Source: Methylobacter sp.
GTDB lineage: Bacteria; Pseudomonadota; Gammaproteobacteria; Methylococcales; Methylomonadaceae
Length of the DNA: 38,148 bases
Direction of reading: 5' to 3'
NCBI GenBank assembly: GCA_026399025.1
Contig: JAPLRU010000041.1
Coordinates: 1 to 38,148 of the forward strand
The translations under genes were made by a program, and so were the position numbers. How positions within the stretch are numbered: position 1 is the stretch's first letter; each line of letters begins with the position of its first letter. A model generated the notes under the pieces. The model worked only from the letters and a program-made list of their open reading frames with translations. It made no database searches and had not been told where the DNA came from. Below, in pieces: positions 34,910 through 38,148 of the stretch.

Positions 34910-35566
34910 TTAGGTAGAGGGTAAAGTAAAACGCATTATCGAGCTATGCTTAAGAATAGTTAGGTTTTCTTCCAAAATGGTGTAGCCGTGACTTAACACC
35001 ATCTTTCTCATCATTGTTGGATTATTAACAGAGAAGCCGGGATTAGCTTGTGCGAGCTTCTTCGTTTTATCCGAATATTGGATAACGATATTCCCGCCTT
35101 GTTTAAGAATAGACTTCATATTGCGAAGATAATCGTCAATAATTTCTCTATCCAAGTGAACAAAAACACCAAAAGAAAAAATAAAGTCAATAGAATTATT
35201 TTCAATGCCGGGAAAATCCGTACCGTTATTTTTTATAGCGTGTAAGTGGGGAACCGAAAAATTCCGTTCCAGTTCGTCTAGTAGCTCTTGATGATAGTCA
35301 ACCACGTAAACTTTATCAAAACTCAATAGATAACGTGTCCAACGTCCGCCGCCAGGGCCTATCTCAAGCGCAGTATGCTCAGGGTTAAGATAGCGGTATA
35401 AATAATTGTCTCGTATGAATTTGAGATTCATATTTTTATTAGGATCTCCCCAATGAAGCCCATACAGGGATGCATTTTTATTTTTGGAGGCATCCTTTAA
35501 CATATCTAAATGTAAGGTATCGCTAAGTTTCGGCATCAGTATATCCACTAGTAAATTTACGCTCAT
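34910..35566 (-). CDS. Class I SAM-dependent methyltransferase
   Basis: The SAM-binding strand and loop ALEIGPGGGRWTRYL is followed by VYVVDYHQELLDELERNF, FIFSFGVFVHLDREII and the post-core GGNIVIQYSDKTKK, all normal for a small methyltransferase such as those modifying sugars or lipids. The start is uncertain: ATG 35566 is used, but TTG 35608 (14 residues longer) and ATG 35536, preceded by GGA, are also possible. It is an isolated gene with no visible partner. Confidence 0.75.
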   Translation of the reverse strand: MSVNLLVDILMPKLSDTLHLDMLKDASKNKNASLYGLHWGDPNKNMNLKFIRDNYLYRYLNPEHTALEIGPGGGRWTRYLLSFDKVYVVDYHQELLDELERNFSVPHLHAIKNNGTDFPGIENNSIDFIFSFGVFVHLDREIIDDYLRNMKSILKQGGNIVIQYSDKTKKLAQANPGFSVNNPTMMRKMVLSHGYTILEENLTILKHSSIMRFTLPST

Positions 35567-35608
35567 CTTAATATATATTTCAATAGGTTGTAAACCTAGT
35601 TTTATCAA

Positions 35609-36046
35609 TGCTCAAGCAAGAGCGGTTCATTATCCGATGGCTGCCTAACGGCGAATCGACCTTATAGTTTTACCGCATCTTAGTCGTGAAACTGGATTCT
35701 ACTCCCGGTTAATCCAAATCTATTCCAAGCTACTTGTGCCAAGGTCTACATTTTCGTAGATCAACCAACGAAAAGCTGTCGCCTGACCTACCATTACACT
35801 CTATTTCCTTTACCAATCCAGCCGAAGAATGATACGAAGTCGTATATTTCGTACCGCCGTACTGCACCGGAAGCTGGATACCTCTTGAAGTTACGCATTA
35901 CATTTCATTTGGGATGTGATAAATTTTACCGGTTAAAAAAGATGTATTCATTCTAACAAAAAACATTAATACGCCATCTTGCAACTAAAGGTAGACTCCA
36001 TCTTTGGCTTCGCTTTATGCATCATAACTAATAGAGAGATACTCAC
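35609..36046. other. Intergenic region without recognisable features
   Basis: These bases separate two divergent genes. Many stops occur in all frames, and I see no repeat or hairpin worth naming. The promoter for the 36047 gene is probably near 35920-36020, which is AT-rich. Confidence 0.4.
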
Positions 36047-37006
36047 GTGACTAAGCAAATGATTAATCCTTATGCCCGTCTTAATTTACGCAAGCAAATT
36101 TATATGGAATGCCGGGCAATGGCCGAGTATGCGCTTGCGAGGGGCAAGCTCGTTCCTGCCGAGGCTATTAAAAGCATTGAAGTATTTGAGGCTTATAGCT
36201 CATTCAATGATGAGGAACCGCCGGAAAGCCTAAAAGAAATAGATATCGCAGATTTAGTTGAAACACATTATTTGTTAGTACGCCTCATTGATCCCGCAAC
36301 GCCGCAGACAGTATTATTACTGGATGTAGAACAAGAGACAGATGGAGTGTTTAAACTTTTAGGGCCTGTTGCATTAGTTCGTCAACTCATGCTGACCGCA
36401 ATAATTTCTTTGTTTATATTCATAGGATTAATAGCCAGCCCCTATATAAATGAAGCAACATTAACAGGGAACGTTTTGTCTGCGCATGGCATAAGTCAAT
36501 TGAGCTGCTTGATTTTTTATATGAGTGCCGCAGGCCTCGGTGGATCGTTTGCGGCCTTATATAAAGCCAATGATTATATTTCAAAAGGAACTTATGATCC
36601 TTGTTACCAATCTTCTTATTGGATACGTTTGTCATTGGGTATTATTGCGGGATTATTGTTAGCGGTGTTGATCTCCGAAAAATCTCTTGAAGGTGAAGGG
36701 ATGCTGTCAACCGGCGTCATTCGGCCTTTATTAGGCATTCTAGGCGGATTTTCCGCTGATTTGCTGTATACCTTCCTGAGCAAAATGGTTGAAACCTTTA
36801 AATCATTATTTGAAGGCAACTCGCAAAATATTATCGATGCTAAAGCTCAAGAAGGCAGAGCCAGACTTGCGAGCCTAGAAGTTGACAGGCGAATGAAATT
36901 GGCGGAAAGCATCATTCAAATGCAACAACAAGTAGACGGGGAAACCAGCCCTGAAGCGGTAAAACAACAAATGAAGGAAATCTTGCAAGGTTTAATGAAG
37001 GCCTAA
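36047..37006 (+). CDS. Membrane protein of unknown function with C-terminal coiled coil (319 aa)
   Basis: A cytoplasmic-type N-terminal domain (about 1-105) with LARGKLVPAEAIKSIEVFE is followed by four transmembrane helices (about 112-134, 147-172, 190-209, 224-245). A charged helical tail of about 70 residues follows (DAKAQEGRARLASLEVDRRM, MKLAESIIQMQQQVD). I do not recognise the family. The GTG at 36047 follows AGAGAG at a usual spacing; an ATG at 36059 is the alternative. It lies between a methyltransferase and a lasso-B2-like gene, all unlinked in strand. Confidence 0.6.
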   Translation: MTKQMINPYARLNLRKQIYMECRAMAEYALARGKLVPAEAIKSIEVFEAYSSFNDEEPPESLKEIDIADLVETHYLLVRLIDPATPQTVLLLDVEQETDGVFKLLGPVALVRQLMLTAIISLFIFIGLIASPYINEATLTGNVLSAHGISQLSCLIFYMSAAGLGGSFAALYKANDYISKGTYDPCYQSSYWIRLSLGIIAGLLLAVLISEKSLEGEGMLSTGVIRPLLGILGGFSADLLYTFLSKMVETFKSLFEGNSQNIIDAKAQEGRARLASLEVDRRMKLAESIIQMQQQVDGETSPEAVKQQMKEILQGLMKA

Positions 37007-37278
37007 AGTTGTAAAACGGATTCGCGCTAACAATTGCCATGACCGGAGCCCCCTCTCGGACTTTTCCAAGTAGGGATTTTTACGTCCGGAATTTTTGTCT
37101 AGACAACTTCATGAGTTGCCTAATGCGATTAAGAACAAGCACATCTAAAAGTAATCGTAAAAAATAAAGTATATTTAAATAATGGCGCCGTCGATTCGTT
37201 AATGCAAAATACCAAACCAATTATTCCATTTTTCCATGGACTTGAGAGTCAATATACGGCCAGTGCCGCTTAATCAAT

Positions 37279-37803
37279 TCAGGACGCTACATTTCGTAAA
37301 CGGGGACAGACAAAACAGCTCACTACAGTGAATTGATCAAAACCGTTGCCCCCGGTAACCCGAACTCGGCCGACGGTCACCCAGGAATGCGCAAGCAGTA
37401 TTGCATCTTCGGCATTACGATTAACACCGAAGAACAAGCTGTACGGAACGCCGTAAAGCCCGAGCAAAATTCTTGCCGTCACGGCTTGAGGGAAACAGTT
37501 TGATTTCCAGGGTGTGTAATTTGCAGTCATTTGCACAACCCTTGAAATGGATACAGCTCTAGCCTCAGAGCTGGAATCGGGGATTTGCACCCAAGAGTTA
37601 ATGCCTTCATGCACGCCAAGCCAAAGTGACAAATGCCGGAATGGAACGGTCATGATGATAAAACGGCTTACCCCAAGCAATAACCAAACGGGAAGAAACC
37701 ATAATTTTTCGAACCAAGACCTGCACCCGAAACTCCGCACTTTTCGGCACAGTGATTTACTTAACTCCATGTGTTTTAAAGTGTTACCTATGTCTCCGAA
37801 CAT
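37279..37803 (-). CDS. Lasso-peptide B2-type leader peptidase (transglutaminase-like fold)
   Basis: The 174-residue protein matches the B2 (McjB C-domain type) cysteine-protease family, which removes leader peptides from lasso-peptide precursors. The N-terminal part has the usual basic-hydrophobic helix (FEKLWFLPVWLLLGVSRFI, VPFRHLSLWLG). The catalytic core has Cys in WKSNCFPQAVTARILLGLYG, then GVNRN, His in AHSWVTVG, and Asp in GFDQFTVV. AGGTG lies close before the ATG at 37803. No B1 (PqqD-like) partner, asparagine-synthetase-like cyclase, transporter or precursor gene adjoins it within the window; the neighbour on its 5' side is a repeat/IS end 200 bases away. It may be a relic or part of a larger cluster cut by the insertion. 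Confidence 0.75.
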   Translation of the reverse strand: MFGDIGNTLKHMELSKSLCRKVRSFGCRSWFEKLWFLPVWLLLGVSRFIIMTVPFRHLSLWLGVHEGINSWVQIPDSSSEARAVSISRVVQMTANYTPWKSNCFPQAVTARILLGLYGVPYSLFFGVNRNAEDAILLAHSWVTVGRVRVTGGNGFDQFTVVSCFVCPRLRNVAS

Positions 37804-38008
37804 GTGTCACCTAGCTGTTAAGTCCATACAATAAAAAGGAATAAAATCAATGGTGTGCTAAATCTGTAATTAGGCCTGAATATCTAAGGCAAACTCGTTA
37901 ATCACTCATTCGATAACTATATCATAGAGCCGGTATTCCGCTCTCTTAAAAAATAAGCATTAAAAATCAATTGATTGAAAATAATGTTGCTAGTTAGCAA
38001 AAAAATAA

Positions 38009-38148
38009 GTAACTACTCGCCCCAATTGTTTTCATTACAAAATCAAAAAAAAGCTTGACAGTTTTTTCGCCTTTAAAAAATCATTTTCTTTGGGCAGCAA
38101 AAAACTCAGCAAATAAACCCGCTACGACAGTGTTGTTGACGATGATTA
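38009..38148 (-). mobile_element. Right copy of terminal repeat with the end of an adjoining ORF (probable partial IS)
   Basis: 38009-38064 is the exact inverse of 1-56. Beyond it, on the minus strand, a frame open from the window edge (38146) runs to a stop at 38081-38083, ending FAEFFAAQRK. The stop lies about 70 bases inside the inner tip GTAAC, as for a transposase gene ending near its IS terminus. I infer that the same insertion sequence stands at both ends of this segment in opposite orientation. The ORF fragment is too short to name the family. Confidence 0.5.

Noticed and set aside
37804-38008. Search for a lasso-peptide precursor upstream of the B2 gene on the minus strand
   Set aside because: All ATG-started frames stop within a few codons; only a six-codon ORF ends just before the B2 start.

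Overview
The window reads as chromosomal DNA of a free-living Gram-negative gammaproteobacterium. An rne / rluC / HAD phosphatase / S49 peptidase block and an mltD - methyltransferase - rnhA block both resemble gammaproteobacterial gene order. There are several lipoproteins, a TolC-type porin and a TonB-dependent receptor. A methanotroph-like lineage (Methylococcales) is my guess; no diagnostic gene for it is present. I see no tRNA, rRNA or CRISPR array.

Layout. 1-56 is one copy of a 56-bp sequence that recurs exactly, inverted, at 38009-38064, so both window ends look like the same repeat or insertion-sequence end. 98-1809: a small membrane protein and isocitrate dehydrogenase. 2294-2860: a DUF697-like membrane protein with its own operator-like palindrome and terminator. 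3069-13240: the most unusual region, with all genes on the plus strand: a membrane-anchored Ntn-hydrolase-like protein, a YojI/PvdE/SyrD-type cyclic-peptide ABC exporter, a tandemly duplicated pair (SPFH/prohibitin-like protein plus a LivK-like binding lipoprotein with a calcium-type acidic tail), a tiny membrane protein and a TolC-family outer-membrane protein. 13419-15497 (minus): small secreted proteins, an OmpR-type response regulator and a PepSY protein, without a sensor kinase. 15626-21099: S49 peptidase, HAD phosphatase and RluC on the minus strand, divergent from rne, which has a long structured leader. 21229-24127: mltD, then a methyltransferase and rnhA. 24198-29630: a rhomboid protease, a MITE-like element, a DEAD-box helicase, a CheY-like protein, a DUF2905 protein and an FAD oxidoreductase. 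29731-31837: an arsS-arsM arsenosugar operon, followed by gene debris and a TonB-dependent receptor. 34910-38148: a methyltransferase, an unrecognised membrane protein, an orphan lasso-peptide B2-type leader peptidase and the second repeat end.

The 3-13 kb locus supplies every layer of an envelope export path: an inner-membrane ABC pump, inner-membrane SPFH scaffolds, periplasmic solute-binding lipoproteins, a periplasmic amidase-like enzyme and an outer-membrane channel. I infer a secretion or processing system for a small peptide or amide-linked molecule. No biosynthetic enzyme or convincing precursor is visible beside it. The orphan B2 protein at the far end is the only RiPP-type enzyme in the window, and a link between the two is speculation.
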